In this document: in pieces, positions 41,445 through 52,149 of the stretch
Position numbering within the stretch: position 1 is the first letter of the stretch
Layout: every line of letters begins with the position of its first letter
Source: Macrosoma leucophasiata
Taxonomy: Eukaryota > Arthropoda > Insecta > Lepidoptera > Hedylidae
Length of the DNA: 64,000 bases
Direction of reading: 5' to 3'
Assembly: GCA_036365455.1 (NCBI GenBank)
Contig: JAWQUS010000030.1
Span: forward strand, 18,744,001 to 18,808,000
Notes under the pieces: model-generated
The model's input: the letters and a program-made list of their open reading frames with translations, nothing else
Told to the model about the DNA's origin: nothing
Databases searched by the model: none
Made by a program: the position numbers and the translations under genes

Positions 41445-41492
41445 CGTGATAGAGTTCTAGTGTAGGGACTCGAGGGCGTAGCCACCACCAAT
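41445..41492 (+). repeat. Family A 5' fragment
   Basis: GATAGAGTTCTAGTGTAGGGAC and GAGGGCGTAGCCACCACC. Confidence 0.6.
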
Positions 41493-41538
41493 TATATAAT
41501 GCCTGGAAGAAATTGCTGTGTAGCAATAAGGCCGCCAT

Positions 41539-41808
41539 TTGTGCTTGTCCTTAAATTATATCTTGCCTATTCCTGTGTGTACAATAAAGAATATTGTTGT
41601 TGTCGTTATCAAATTGTGGAACGAACTCCCCTCTGAGGTGTTCTCGCGGCGCTACAATATGGGGTTCTTCAAAATTGGCGTCAAAAGAGTCCTTCAGGGC
41701 TGGCAGCGCGTTGGCAACTCCCCTGGTGTTGCAAATGTTCATAGGCGACGGTGACTATTTTCCATCAGGTGGCCCGTCAGCTTGTCCGTCAATCCTTTGA
41801 CATTAAAA
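41539..41808 (+). pseudogene. 3' end of a CR1/Jockey-like LINE (family Q)
   Basis: The frame 41539-41754 ends ...LWNELPSEVFSRRYNMGFFKIGVKRVLQGWQRVGNSPGVANVHRRR, the usual C-terminal tail after the RT domain of insect CR1/Jockey-type LINEs (W-N-x-LP-x-E-V-F, then a FK...V block). The 3' UTR TCAGGTGGCCCGTCAGCTTGTCC and a short A-run follow. All enzymatic domains are missing. Shorter pieces of this end: 12375-12482 (-), 16838-16935 (+), 46008-46122 (-). Confidence 0.75.
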
Positions 41809-41837
41809 AAAACCTATGTTCCACCAAAAGGTGGTGT

Positions 41838-41925
41838 ACAGGACTCTCGTATTCCGGTTAAATGGTTATATATGGCCCCATTCAAGTGAACTGCATGCTT
41901 ATTGGCCACCTTCGTGACATTATAA
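41838..41925 (+). repeat. Family A internally deleted fragment
   Basis: GTATTCCGGTTAAATGG joins directly to GTGAACTGCATGCTTATTGGCC; the centre is missing. Confidence 0.7.
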
Positions 41926-42052
41926 AACACAACTCAAGGGTTATACTCGATTTATATTAAAACTATAAATAATCATTTGTCGATCGCGCTCCTCGAGTAC
42001 GCGTGTAATTTCTTTCAGAGGTCAGTGCATACAGTGTATACGATTCTATAAC

Positions 42053-42107
42053 GATAGACTTTGAAAATTTTTTGGGACTTTATCCCAAAAAATTTTCAAA
42101 GTCTATC
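42053..42107. repeat. Perfect hairpin, 25-base arms, 5-base loop
   Basis: Arms 42053-42077 and 42083-42107 are exact reverse complements around CTTTA. The absence of any mismatch implies a recent origin or strong maintenance. No flanking duplication was seen. Confidence 0.85.
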
Positions 42108-42284
42108 TGTTAATAAATTAAAAAAAGTACTTAAAGAACGTTTATACAAATGTAATTACTATAAAATTTGTTAACCTTGGGATCGTAGCGATCGCTGCCA
42201 GGCTATTTCATAAAATTGTTCTTATGTTAATAGATATTGATATTGTGTATGCTCTGGCCACAAACAGATTTTCTTTTCATCTAT

Positions 42285-42745
42285 ATTGCTATCTACGCAC
42301 TGGTAATCATAACAGTCATGCTCACTTTAATGTCTTTGCCTTCGGCGGCGTCGTGTGACGGGTTGCTCACTTCCCTTCAAAATGGTCGAGGAGAGCAATG
42401 GCTGCCACATGCGTCATACTCGTGAACGGGAGCTGATTGTGGGGACTGGTCTGTTGTGATTTGCGGGTGTTATTTTCTATCACGATATTAAGCTGTTGAT
42501 GGGTATTTGCGTATGTGTTGGCAAATATTTATATGCCATGGACGTTCACATTATCTTTATTTTATTTAATAATATTTGTATTAAATCTAAGGTTTTGACA
42601 AAAGAGCAACACGCTGAGTTTGTTGGGTAGCGGAGTTCTTCTCAGTAGTGCCTGCACTTGGAACTCTGCTAAGTGAATGACTATGATTATGACGAACAGA
42701 TTTTTCATTTTCTTCTATGAAGGAATTGAAAAATTTGATGATTCA
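42285..42745 (+). mobile_element. Unclassified retroelement G, copy 2
   Basis: Inverted partner of 40544-41155, about 1.1 kb away. It contains GTCTTTGCCTTCGGCGGCGTCG, GTTGGGTAGCGGAGTTCTTC and GAAGGAATTGAAAAATTTGATG. The AATAAA end is lost. Confidence 0.7.
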
Positions 42746-43440
42746 CGTATCGGTTAAATATTATTATTAAATTGGTATTTATTAATACCTATTGAATTAT
42801 TATTATAAGTCATTCTCTCTAGGTAGCTTATAATAACCCGACAATGCAAAAGTGTCCTTGTAGACCAATTTGAAATAAATGATTTGATTTTTGAATTTTT
42901 TTTTAATGAAATTAAGTATTGTAGATAGAGTATACAATCATTACGTTCAGTCATGGGTTCTCTATTCCTCGAATGATTGAGAATGAGTGTTACAATTTTT
43001 GAAATTCGAGAAACTCTTTTTATTGAGGTACCTCAGGAGTGAGATACACATCAAAAGGTCTATTAAATTTACCTATCATCTGCTGCTTGATAACTTGTGA
43101 TGGGTGCAGCCACACAGTAGGCTTTTCTTGGTTGCAGTATGGCAGGCTTTAGTCGGTGTCATACATAATGCTACAAAAAATATCCAATAATCAAAATTGT
43201 GGTAAGGTAAGTTTCCTCTGTAGTTGACGAGGGTAAACACGCGTCGAGCGCACGATTGACGTCATAGCAGCTTTCCTCAGCCTGAAATCCGTATGATATT
43301 AAATTGTTATTAAGACTGGGTCCAAAATTTGTCTTCAATGTTTTTATTTTTTGGAATATAACGCGTGAAATCAAATGAAGGATTGTAGAAAAAGTATACA
43401 ATAATTATAGAAGGAGTGTCTGCCTCCACTATATATACCC
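42746..43440. other. Unrecognised; holds a diverged repeat piece near 43200
   Basis: AT-rich. 43202-43262 relates to 40205-40290 as noted there. No gene. Confidence 0.4.
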
Positions 43441-43444
43441 CCAC

Positions 43445-44313
43445 TAAAGGAGAATGACCAAAGTCGCCCTGATTGGCGTCTTAACAACTTGTATGTAGAT
43501 AATTGTTTTTTCAATGTAGATTTCACTCACATTTTTATCACGTTAAAACGAATGGGGATTTACAAGATATTTTATAAAAGTTAATAAATTATTTTGTAGT
43601 GAACTGCCAATCACAGACCAATAACCAAGCTGCCAATGTCAACACCATTGCATTATTTACTTTCTTGCGTTGGACACTGGTCATTTTAGGACCTTTAGAA
43701 CTTTGTCGAAATAAAATCGATTTCAACGATCGATTGCTTTATTATCGATATTCAACGGAATAGATTATTCATGTCTACTATTTGTCTTGTACAATCACTA
43801 GGTATCGAGTGGATATAATTTGAACAGTACCTTAGTTTTGACTTAGCTCAAATTCATCATAGAAATGTCTCACTTTTTACTATCATGAAGCGGCAAATAG
43901 AAAAACAGTTTATATTGAAGTGAATATATAGCATAAAAACACCCACACGAAAACCAAATATTTATTTATTAATTGTTAAGTATTTAATATTTGTCTGGTA
44001 TTACTACCTGGAGAAGAATCAACACTACGCCATGCGGTTAAACTATAATACTTAATGTAAGTAAAACAGCTAAGATGCTACACAGTACTTTAAAATAGTC
44101 TTCGCTTATTTTAGTAACCTCTGGCAGGTACAGCACACAAAACTTAACCTCAAAATAACCAAAAGTTCGTAATGCAGTTTTTTAAAAACTCCTATTGATA
44201 CCTTTTTTCTTTTTTGCGCACGCATTTCTTAAGATATTGCCTATATTTTGCGAGTAATCCCGTCGAGAAGCAAGTAGGGCGAACTCCCATACAAAATTGG
44301 TCATTCTCCTTTA
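43445..44313. mobile_element. Unclassified DNA transposon with 17-bp perfect inverted ends
   Basis: TAAAGGAGAATGACCAA (43445-43461) and its exact reverse complement (44297-44313). A related inner part GTCGCCCTGATTGG / AGGGCGAACTCCCAT continues the similarity. The outermost TAA and TTA could mean a TA or TTAA target. The 869-bp interior has no transposase frame, so it is non-autonomous or eroded. No second copy is present. Confidence 0.65.
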
Positions 44314-44393
44314 AGGTTAATGTAGCCCTTTTAAAAATTCAAAAGGTCGCTACGGTCTTCCTCATCTTTCGGCTACGTCATTTCCGTTTGTAC

Positions 44394-44556
44394 GGCTCAG
44401 TAATTTCCGGCACAGAGGCATAACACCTTAGGCCTTAGGAGTGGCAACGCATCTGCATTTTGACCTCTGGTCATTGTGTAAGTGTCTATAGGCTGCAGTC
44501 ATCACTTAACATTAATGTGAACTGCATGCTTGTTTGCCACTTTCATTACATAAAAA
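44394..44556 (+). repeat. Family A 3' half
   Basis: GGCTCAGTAATTTCCGGCACAG to TTTCATTACATAAAAAA. Confidence 0.85.
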
Positions 44557-44559
44557 ATA

Positions 44560-44946
44560 AACTAGCTTTAAAAGTGGACTAGAAAACTAAAACTATTATG
44601 ACCATCCAAACACAGTCACGTAAGTGCTAGAGGGCAAAAATCCGATTCAGCAGTGAGCAGTAAATCCAAAGTGAATTTATTTATTCACATCGCGACCATA
44701 AAAACTTACGGACGTGATATCGGTGACTGGAGGAAAATTCGCTCTATGGGCTGTTTATAATATTTTTTACCATTCAAAAATGGAATACTGTGATATTATA
44801 CGTGTTATTATTAGGTATATGTTGATCAAATGATATGAAATGCATATCAGAATAATTAAAAAAAAACTAAGAATTTCAAAAAATTACAGACTGTGATTTT
44901 TTATTAGTGGTACAACGCTGGCACGTGGCACCACCGCATTACCTTT
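44560..44946. other. Unrecognised; family A scrap at its right end
   Basis: GGCACCACCGCATTACC at 44927-44943 is a stray family A 5' block directly before a full copy. The rest matches nothing. Confidence 0.45.
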
Positions 44947-45216
44947 TACTGGTGGTAGAGCTCCGGTGACGAAGCTCGCGGGCGTAGGCACCACCGCATT
45001 ACCTAATATACTTGCCGCTAAATGGTAGTGTTCAGCACTATCGTGTTCCGGTCAGGTGGTAATGTACGGCCCTGTTATTTCCGGCATAGAGGCCTCAGGA
45101 GTGGCTACGCATCTGCATTTTGACCTCTGGTCATTGTGTTAGTGTCTATAGGCTGCAGTCGGCACTTAACATCAATGTGAACTGCATGCTTGTTTGTCAC
45201 TTTTATTACATAAAAA
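44947..45216 (+). repeat. Family A copy, near full length
   Basis: TACTGGTGGTAGAGCTCCGG to TTTTATTACATAAAAAAC. A short deletion removes the GCATAACACCTTAG block. Confidence 0.88.
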
Positions 45217-45586
45217 ACAACCTAATCATAAAAATATCAATAAAAATTATAGCGCTTAAATGGTTTCATTTACTGTCGCGATGTCTTGTTGATCTTTTAT
45301 CTCTTTTCAAGCTTAGCAAAATACAGGCTTCAAATAAAATTTCTGAAGAAAACTGCGAGCTACCGTTTCTGAAGACTCACAGTCGACTAGCATGGCTTCA
45401 ATTAGCTTAATTGAATTAATGGAATCAAGGTCGTGTTCTTTTTTTTTTACGGGCCATTTGTCGCTGCTCGATTTCTAGACCAGCCTTGGCCTCGGCATTG
45501 CGTTCAACGCTGTTCTCATTTGTATTGAATGTAGCTTATGTAGCTAAAATATGCTGTCACATTCTTTGCTTGATGAAATGGCATTG
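45217..45586. other. No gene recognised
   Basis: AT-rich, no repeats recognised. Confidence 0.35.
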
Positions 45587-45594
45587 TTCCCACC

Positions 45595-45888
45595 CATAGA
45601 GCAACTCGACCCACCGGTCGCGGGGGACCGGAGGGGAGTAGCCCATAGCGTTTATTACCGATGCAAAACAGTCTGTCATTTTTTGCGGGGGGAATTACGT
45701 GTGACACACACTCACACTACAAAAATTGACTACTTCTATGAAACTTGCACCTTGACTTTAACAATATACATAAAAAATCTGGGCGACAGGCATAGGACCA
45801 TTTGATCTTGTACTTTAACAGAGGGGAAAGCCTGCATATGGCTACTCCCCTCCAATTCGCCGCGGCCAGTGGCCCGTGTCGCTCTACG
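45595..45888 (+). mobile_element. DNA element H (CATAGAGCAAC family), copy 3, best ends
   Basis: 294 bp with the perfect 8-bp duplication TTCCCACC (45587-45594 and 45889-45896). Unlike copies 1 and 2, the right end keeps the whole inverted repeat (45841-45888). It pairs with the left end through GGGCCACCGGTCGCGG and GAGGGGAGTAGC, about 50 bp in all. This copy shows the family's true long inverted ends. Confidence 0.88.
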
Positions 45889-46007
45889 TTCCCACCGCCT
45901 CTTCTTTCAAACGGACATTTGATTTCTGACGGTGTTTTGCTTTTGATCATGCCATCTTTTTTTGGCAAAGAATTAATAGAGACGTCTGCTTCTCTATTTA
46001 TCCTAAT

Positions 46008-46122
46008 GGCTACCTGATGGAGAGTAATTACCATTTTTTGCACCACCAAGGGAGTTGACAACGCGCTGCCAGCCCTGAACGACCGTTGACGCCAATTTTG
46101 AAGAACTCCTTATCCACCGCAG
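46008..46122 (-). repeat. LINE 3' end remnant (family Q)
   Basis: CACCAAGGGAGTTGACAACGCGCTGCCAGCCCTG and CGCCAATTTTGAAGAACTCC match the 41539-41808 LINE end in reverse. Confidence 0.65.
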
Positions 46123-46267
46123 CAGCACCGGGGGAACTCAAAATGAAGTTAGTTCTACAATTTGCACGTTCGGGGCAAGAATGAACGCGCGAATCGGACT
46201 GTTGCTTGGCATGAGGATTGACGATTATCTTACAATAAGTTAACATTTTAATATAGTAATTTTCATA

Positions 46268-46575
46268 ACTGCCTCGGTAGCCTAGTGGTAGCAGGCGACT
46301 ACTACTACGCTGAGGTCCTGGGTTCGATTCCCGAGTAGGGGGTTATCAGAGATAATGGTGTAAAGTCCTTTATCTCTGGTTATGTTGGGATTTTTCCATT
46401 TTCTGGAAATTTCCCAATACCTCGAAGTTTGGTAATGTGTCCGGAGATGTCAATAGGCTCGCCACCTGTTACATGGGCCAAAAACGTAACCGGCGAATCG
46501 TGAGTGTTTGCATGTATGCTTGAATGCATGCATTTACCTCTGCCTACCCCTTCGGGATTACAGGCGTGGAGTTAC
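46268..46575 (+). repeat. Family C tRNA-headed SINE, full length
   Basis: Box A TAGCCTAGTGGTAGC and box B GGTTCGATTCCCG are intact (one base lost before box B). Full body and LINE-like tail to GGCGTGGAGTTAC. Confidence 0.88.
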
Positions 46576-46577
46576 TA

Positions 46578-47750
46578 GTTAATGTGCATTTGCTGTTGAG
46601 TAAAACTCTGATAGCTTGGTGTATGAATCCAATAATACATGCACATGACTCGTGGCGTGAAACTATGTTTACATATAATATAATATTATTTTACAAGACT
46701 CCCGACCGAAACATACTTATTCGATTGTTATCTTATTTCATTATTCTTTAAGCAATATGTTCGTATGTTTTTAAAACATTTAACGTAATATATCACCAAT
46801 CTATCACTTCATTTCTGTATCTTTCTTTATGAGGTTTGCACTGCAACGTAGAGATTCATGTTGCAGTTTTTTCGTATTTGCGTTTTCACCAAGAAATCTT
46901 GCAAGCCATGATTTGACTCGAGGGAAAACCGACCTTGGGTCGCGTTTATAGCTCATAGAATGATCTGACGAAACTTCTGCGGGTTAACAGTCAATGTCGT
47001 AGGTATATCTTAAAGTTGATTTCAGACAACCGTTATTTTCCGCGCGTAAACGATGGTTTCGCACTTTCGACATATGAGCTTACACGCGCTTTATTGCGTG
47101 TTTCAAAAAACTGGACGCGCAAGTGATATTTTGGGGTGTTCGCTTAAACTAGTGGTGAGTGGAGATGTCCCTCGCGGCTCTGGATCATTCATCACCTTCA
47201 CGGGGTGATTGTATGGGGCTTTCATCGCCTCATTCATCGCAAGGAAACTCACTGGAGTAGACTTGAATAAGTAGGTAAATTTTTTGGTGTACTTTAATTT
47301 TGAGCATATTTTTTTCTGTCGCTCCGCAATTCTGTCGCCCACTGTCTGCCTTGCTCTAAATGGTTAGTTAGTTCTTCCTCATGCTCGTAGTCCAACAAGG
47401 CGTGGAGATCCCGCGAGTCTGTTTCAGCCGCACCTAGGCCTTGGCTAGACGGTACGGCCGACCCGAGCCGAGTGTCACTTTTCGACCATTCGACAACGGT
47501 CGTAAGAGGAACGCGTGTAGCATGACACACGTCGACACGCTCCTATACGCGCGTACGAAAAAATCTAGTCTGAAACCGCTCTAATACAGTTTGAGCCGAC
47601 CGAGATAACTTGCGCTTCGAGCGTGCTTGTGAATATTTTGACAACTTAAACACGACATTTACATAATAGCATTACGTTGAAATACTTCTTTTTCATGACT
47701 TGAAGTACCCTTTGAGTAATTGAATGAATCTTCATAGGATCCATGTAATG
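46578..47750. other. No gene recognised
   Basis: About 1.2 kb. A locally GC-richer patch at 47390-47600 gives a 78-codon minus-strand frame without recognisable motifs. I see no splice-consistent exon. Confidence 0.4.
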
Positions 47751-47752
47751 AT

Positions 47753-47990
47753 AGAAGCAAATAAGCACGCAGTTCACATAGACATCTTCCCCAAAAGCGA
47801 AGGTCAGTTGCCACACTTGCCACCCCTGAGGTTTATGTTGTTTCATTTCTGATAGTTAAAACGGTGTCATACATAACAATCTAACCGGAACACGACAGTG
47901 CTGAACACTACCATTTCACGGCAGATAGATTAGGTAATGCGGTGGTGCCTACGCCCTCAAGTCCCTACACTGAAACTCTATTATATAAAT
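47753..47990 (-). repeat. Family A copy, diverged
   Basis: AGAAGCAAATAAGCACGCAG through GGTAATGCGGTGGTGCC to CACTGAAACTCTA. Confidence 0.75.
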
Positions 47991-48090
47991 ATATATAATA
48001 AACTACTATATATATATATATATATATAGTAGTTATATAATAGTTTATTAGTATATATATATAATAGTTTATTATATTATATATTATGTA
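47991..48090. repeat. AT-rich palindromic tract
   Basis: Nested TA repeats and ATAATAGTTTATTA/TAATAAACTA inverted units. Cruciform-prone simple sequence. Confidence 0.8.
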
Positions 48091-48279
48091 TATTATGTAT
48101 TTATTAATCTTGATGTTTTAAGTAAATTTAAATTAAATATATCATGTATGAATTTTTGTATTTATTAATTAGTAAGTACCTATATCAATAGATATATTAT
48201 TATTATTTTTTTGTTTTGTACTTGATATCATAAGTATGAATACTACTTTTTGTAACTTTTTTTTTTGCTCCCACTCCCT

Positions 48280-48380
48280 AGACTATTTCTGCCATAACCC
48301 CATGGTTGACTGTCAGAGAATGCCTAGTGGCATTAAGTCCGCCATATGTATAATGTGCATAAAAGTATAAATAAATAAAT
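48280..48380 (+). repeat. LINE 3' UTR remnant (family P)
   Basis: ATGGTTGACTGTCAGAGAATGCC, GGCATTAAGTCCGCCATATG and a TAAATAAATAAATA tail, in sense order. Confidence 0.65.
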
Positions 48381-48414
48381 AGCCTACCGGCGGAAAATTT
48401 GTAAATCCGCCACT

Positions 48415-48840
48415 GAGGGGGCCATACATTATCATGTAACCAAAACACGATAGTATACTCCAGATAGATTGGGTAATGCGGTGGTGCCTTCACTCTTGAA
48501 CTGCGAGTCTGAAACTATACTACCATAAAGGTTTGCCCGGGCAGTGAATAAGGAATAATGGATTTGAAACTCTCCCAAAAAAGGATTAGTTAGGGAACGA
48601 AGGTTACGCAAGAATGCCAACTGCATACTTGTTACATACCGATGGTAAGTGAATACTACGGTCTATAGACATCAATATAAAAACCAGACCTCTAACTAAG
48701 CCTCTGCCATGCTGTTTTGCCTCGGTGACACATATTGCCATCTACCAAAACGGAACAAAAGCGCGGCAATCTACCATCAAAATTTGATACCAAATAAATA
48801 AGGTACTGCAGTAGTGCCTACGAACTTCTCCGCTCATCAG
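48415..48840 (-). repeat. Decayed family A pieces
   Basis: CATACATTATCATGTAACC...GGTAATGCGGTGGTGCC at 48422-48489, and weaker matches at 48610-48690 and 48785-48830. Old fragments. Confidence 0.5.
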
Positions 48841-48991
48841 TTGCGGTCGCGCGCGCGTGTTGTGTGCAGCTTCCTCTACCTTGCCATGCAGGCCGGCGTT
48901 GGGTTCCCTGGGGTAATTTAAGCGCTTCGGTAGAGTAGGCACGCATCGTCAGTCGAGAGAGGGTGGGCTTCTTCGGTAGTGTGACAGTACC

Positions 48992-49004
48992 CCCCCCCCC
49001 CCCA
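48992..49004. repeat. Poly-C run
   Basis: An uninterrupted run of about 13 C, unusual in this AT-rich setting. Its exact length may be a sequencing artefact. Confidence 0.8.
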
Positions 49005-49009
49005 ATAAA

Positions 49010-49683
49010 CCCTTTACCTCTTATATATTTTCAGCGTTCGCCGATTGCACAGTACCTAAATAAGACTAGTGGCGTCTCCAAACAAGCCACCGTTACTCGT
49101 ACATTCATTTTTTTTTAATTACATATTTAATTAAAATATGCGACAAACAAACTTTTATATTAATACACGATCGGGGAATAAGTACGTAGTGTTGACAAAA
49201 CTAGCGCTCAATATGCGGCCATCAGCTCTCATGAACAAGGATTTAAATTGAATCGTCTGTCACATACCTGAAAGTAAACATGAAGCAAGAACTTCGAAAT
49301 TAATCCGCTCTTACTATCCCTGTTTAATATTAGTTGGTAAAAGGCTTAAAATGGCTCGCTCATTACCGGTACCGGCTTAGGACTTTAATTAGGAATGTTT
49401 GCGGATGTTTTGGTATACATATTTTCATTTAGAGCAAAGCGACATTTTGTTTTAGAAACACGTGAATGTACAGGAAAATCTGCTCCAATTTGATACTCGT
49501 AACTTTATAAAACGTTTAGTGTTTAGTGTTTGTAACATTGCTTTATAAATGAATGAATGTAAGTTTTCTAATATAAAATCTTTAATTTCTAAATATGAAA
49601 TAAGTTAAATTATCAGAGTAACAGGTGCAAGCGATTGCTAGATTTAAAAATTAACGGTCGCTTGCATCACTTTTATTTCTGTC
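49010..49683. other. No gene recognised
   Basis: AT-rich, without repeats recognised. Confidence 0.35.
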
Positions 49684-49686
49684 ATT

Positions 49687-49725
49687 TTACTGGTGGTAGA
49701 TCTGCAGTGAAGGAGCTTGTGCATG
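49687..49725 (+). repeat. Family A 5' scrap
   Basis: TACTGGTGGTAGATCTGCAGTGAAGGAGC, then it stops at the LINE fragment. Confidence 0.65.
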
Positions 49726-49744
49726 CCAGTGTAGGTCCGCTATC

Positions 49745-50315
49745 TGGGGTGTACCACAACAGCTACATGCGACCTTGATTCTGAGGTCAACAGTCGGCTT
49801 GTCGCTGCTAGGACTGCTTTTGGTAAGCTCAGAAACCGGGTGTTCCTCTCCCATAACATCAAACTGAGTACCTACCAAAATTAAAGTGTACATGGCACCG
49901 GTACATGCGTGCCTTAGCGAGGATGCCTGACGAAAGGAAAGCGAAGCGCATCTTCTTTTCTGAACTAGAACATGGCAAGCGAAGAAGCAGTGGCCAGTTC
50001 CAACGTTTTAAAGACGGCCAGAAACGACACATGAAAAGATTCAACATCGAACCTTCTCGTTGGGAGTCTCTTCCTCAAAACAGAACTGAATGGAGACGAC
50101 ATGTACAGGAGAAAGTGTATGCGTTCGAGGACGAGCAATTAAAAGCAAGACCGCCTTCTAGCATTCACTACCATTACCAAGACGGAACCCTGACGCGTCC
50201 TGTCTGCGCCCGTATATTTTGTGCGAAGATTGGATACGTAATTAACATCAGGGCTAAACAAACACTCACTTATGAAAAGTGCCTGAGCCAAGTCACTGTA
50301 GTCGAGAACGGCTAG
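49745..50315 (+). pseudogene. LINE reverse-transcriptase C-terminal fragment, internally deleted
   Basis: The first frame (about 49771-49880) reads [35 protein letters not shown], the RT-connection segment of endonuclease-RT LINEs. It stops at TAA. The frame 49905-50315 then reads RMPDERKAKRIFFSELEHGKRRSSGQFQRFKDGQKRHMKRFNIEPSRWESLPQNRTEWRRHVQEKVYAFE, the usual C-terminal block of such LINEs, ending in a degraded cysteine-containing tail (CARIFCAKIGYVI) where relatives have a zinc finger. The roughly 60-100 residues normally between the two parts are missing. Splitting by deletion and a stop makes it a relic. Confidence 0.8.
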
Positions 50316-50970
50316 ATGGTGATTATTATTACTTGAATGTTCTATATGTATACCCCTCCCCTTCGGCTAAATTCAAAGCATGAACTTAACTATCACAAAC
50401 AGATAGATATACCTCTTAACTTTGGCAGTGTACATCTTATAGTTGCAACAATTCAGGATTAGGGTAACGGGGTCGGTATCTATTCATACATTTAATCATT
50501 CAAGTTTCTGACAAGGGTTTGGTAAGTCCAAAGAATTTGAATCGTCGCTTGTAGATTACATTTGAAGCTTATCTTGTTTGAAGTGAAGGGTAAGGCGTTT
50601 ATACTATTGATAATCCTGAAATTCCTTTGTGAAAGGTACTTTCTTGTTCACTTTAATTATTTAGCTGCTCTGATACTCGAATAAGTTAACAGAGGTGTTC
50701 ATATGTTCCATTTACACTACTACTAAAAATCATCATCCTTCCCTCCGCACGTGAAGCGTAACAGAGGATGGGGATGGTTCGGGGGTTGAGGTGCAACCCT
50801 CCTTCCCCGGGCCTATCTGCTCCCGAAGCGTCGGGGGCGTGGTCGAATTGGGGGGATGGTGGCACGCAGGGAAACTCGCTAAAAGAGAGCCTTTTTTTAA
50901 ATGTTTTTTTTTTGTGTTTTTTATCCCCTCTTTTTTATATAATCCTATTTTTTTTATTTTTTTTAATAAT
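50316..50970. other. No gene recognised; T-rich tract near 50890-50965
   Basis: A GC-richer patch at 50750-50870 (CCCCGGGCCTATCTGCTCCCG) gives two overlapping frames without known motifs. Long T-runs follow. Confidence 0.4.
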
Positions 50971-50971
50971 T

Positions 50972-51090
50972 ACCATCCAACCAGAACACAATCGTGCCGA
51001 ACACTAGGTACCATTTAGCGGCAGATAAGTTAGGTAATGCGGTGGTGCCTACGCTATCGAGCTCCTTCACTTGGAACTCTACCACCAAAC
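50972..51090 (-). repeat. Family A 5' half
   Basis: ACCATTTAGCGGCAGATAAGTTAGG through CACTTGGAACTCTACCACC. Confidence 0.8.
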
Positions 51091-51091
51091 T

Positions 51092-51880
51092 GCATGCATG
51101 TCTACCTTACATTAAAACAATTTGATTAAAAGACACAAAGACAGTCTACATGATAATGATAATGATGAATATTATATTTTTTTCATCCTTCAATGTTGTC
51201 CTAAAAGGTTGATACATTACATATACTGGATATAAAAAAAATAAAACATAAAATTGTGGGAAGCTAGTGTCTGAGATAGGCACGTAGACCTAACGACATC
51301 TACGATTCCTGTTTACACTTTACTATCAACGGCTACTGCAGATTGGTCCTCAATATCATAAAACTTAGATCGATACCACAATCTATAGTCACAAATATAA
51401 CTGGTTAACATTTCATGCCCCGTTCCAAAGTTACGACTATTGCGACACTCGTAAGGGTGTCCCTTAAGAGAAGTTCACGCTGTACCCTATTACAATAATG
51501 GATGCGTTAAGGAAATACAAAATAAGCACAGTGCGACAGGATTATCCTAGAAGAGAGCCCAAGACGATATTTTTGCAGTTGGTCGAGGGCGTCAAATTAA
51601 GATTTGGGAGATACCTTGCACCCAGTTGAGTATAGCCCTTAGGGCTCCGCCACGAGCTTGCCTCAAATTCAAATCGACAATATTTCGGATGGGAGCGTTG
51701 ATTGGGTTCACTTAAGGGTACTTAGTCTGAACGGACCAAAAGGAATGGACCGTAGTCCATTCGGCCGTAATCAAAAATCGTCTACGTCCCAACGGACCGG
51801 TCATAAAATAATTTAAAAGGACAATCGCATACAAACGTGATAGACGTATTACATTTGAAATACATACATACCATTACAAT
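51092..51880. other. No gene recognised
   Basis: No repeats shared in the window, and a few GC-richer patches without frame support. Confidence 0.35.
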
Positions 51881-51882
51881 TA

Positions 51883-51925
51883 TAATATATATAATATATA
51901 TATTATAATATATATATCAATACAT
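51883..51925. repeat. (TA)n palindromic tract
   Basis: TATATAATATATATTATAATATATATA, perfectly self-complementary over much of its length. Confidence 0.85.
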
Positions 51926-52059
51926 ACATACATATTAAAATTTAAAAAAAAAAAACAAAGTTTTTTAATTACAAATCAGATTTTTACCAAGCGTCATTGT
52001 TCGTTTTTATTTGGTTGATTTGTTATCCAAAAATATTGATTATTTTTAATGTATTAAAA

Positions 52060-52142
52060 ACTAACTGTGCCCGCGACTTCGTCTACGTGAGAAAAAATAT
52101 GATTGTTCAGTATCTACCCGGACGAAGTCGTGGGCGCAGCTA
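52060..52142. mobile_element. Inverted pair of Helitron-like ends
   Basis: CTGTGCCCGCGACTTCGTC at 52065-52083 and GACGAAGTCGTGGGCGCAGCTAG at 52121-52143 face each other over about 37 bp. The right one has the CTAG end followed by T. Such opposed ends can arise when a second element inserts into the palindrome of the first. Confidence 0.6.
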
Positions 52143-52149
52143 GTATAAA

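Noticed and set aside
44214..44423. 69-codon frame at the edge of the 869-bp DNA element
   Set aside because: It crosses the element's right terminus into a family A SINE, so it cannot be a single coding unit.
47294..47530. 78-codon minus-strand frame in a GC-richer patch
   Set aside because: No recognisable motif, no repeat support and no splice context. Composition alone is not evidence.
47991..48090. Replication origin or promoter suggested by the AT palindromes
   Set aside because: It is simple TA-rich sequence with no associated motif, and similar tracts occur at 22320 and 51885.
49905..50315. Independent 136-codon gene
   Set aside because: The residues match the C-terminal block of endonuclease-RT LINEs, and a matching upstream RT piece lies just before it in another frame.
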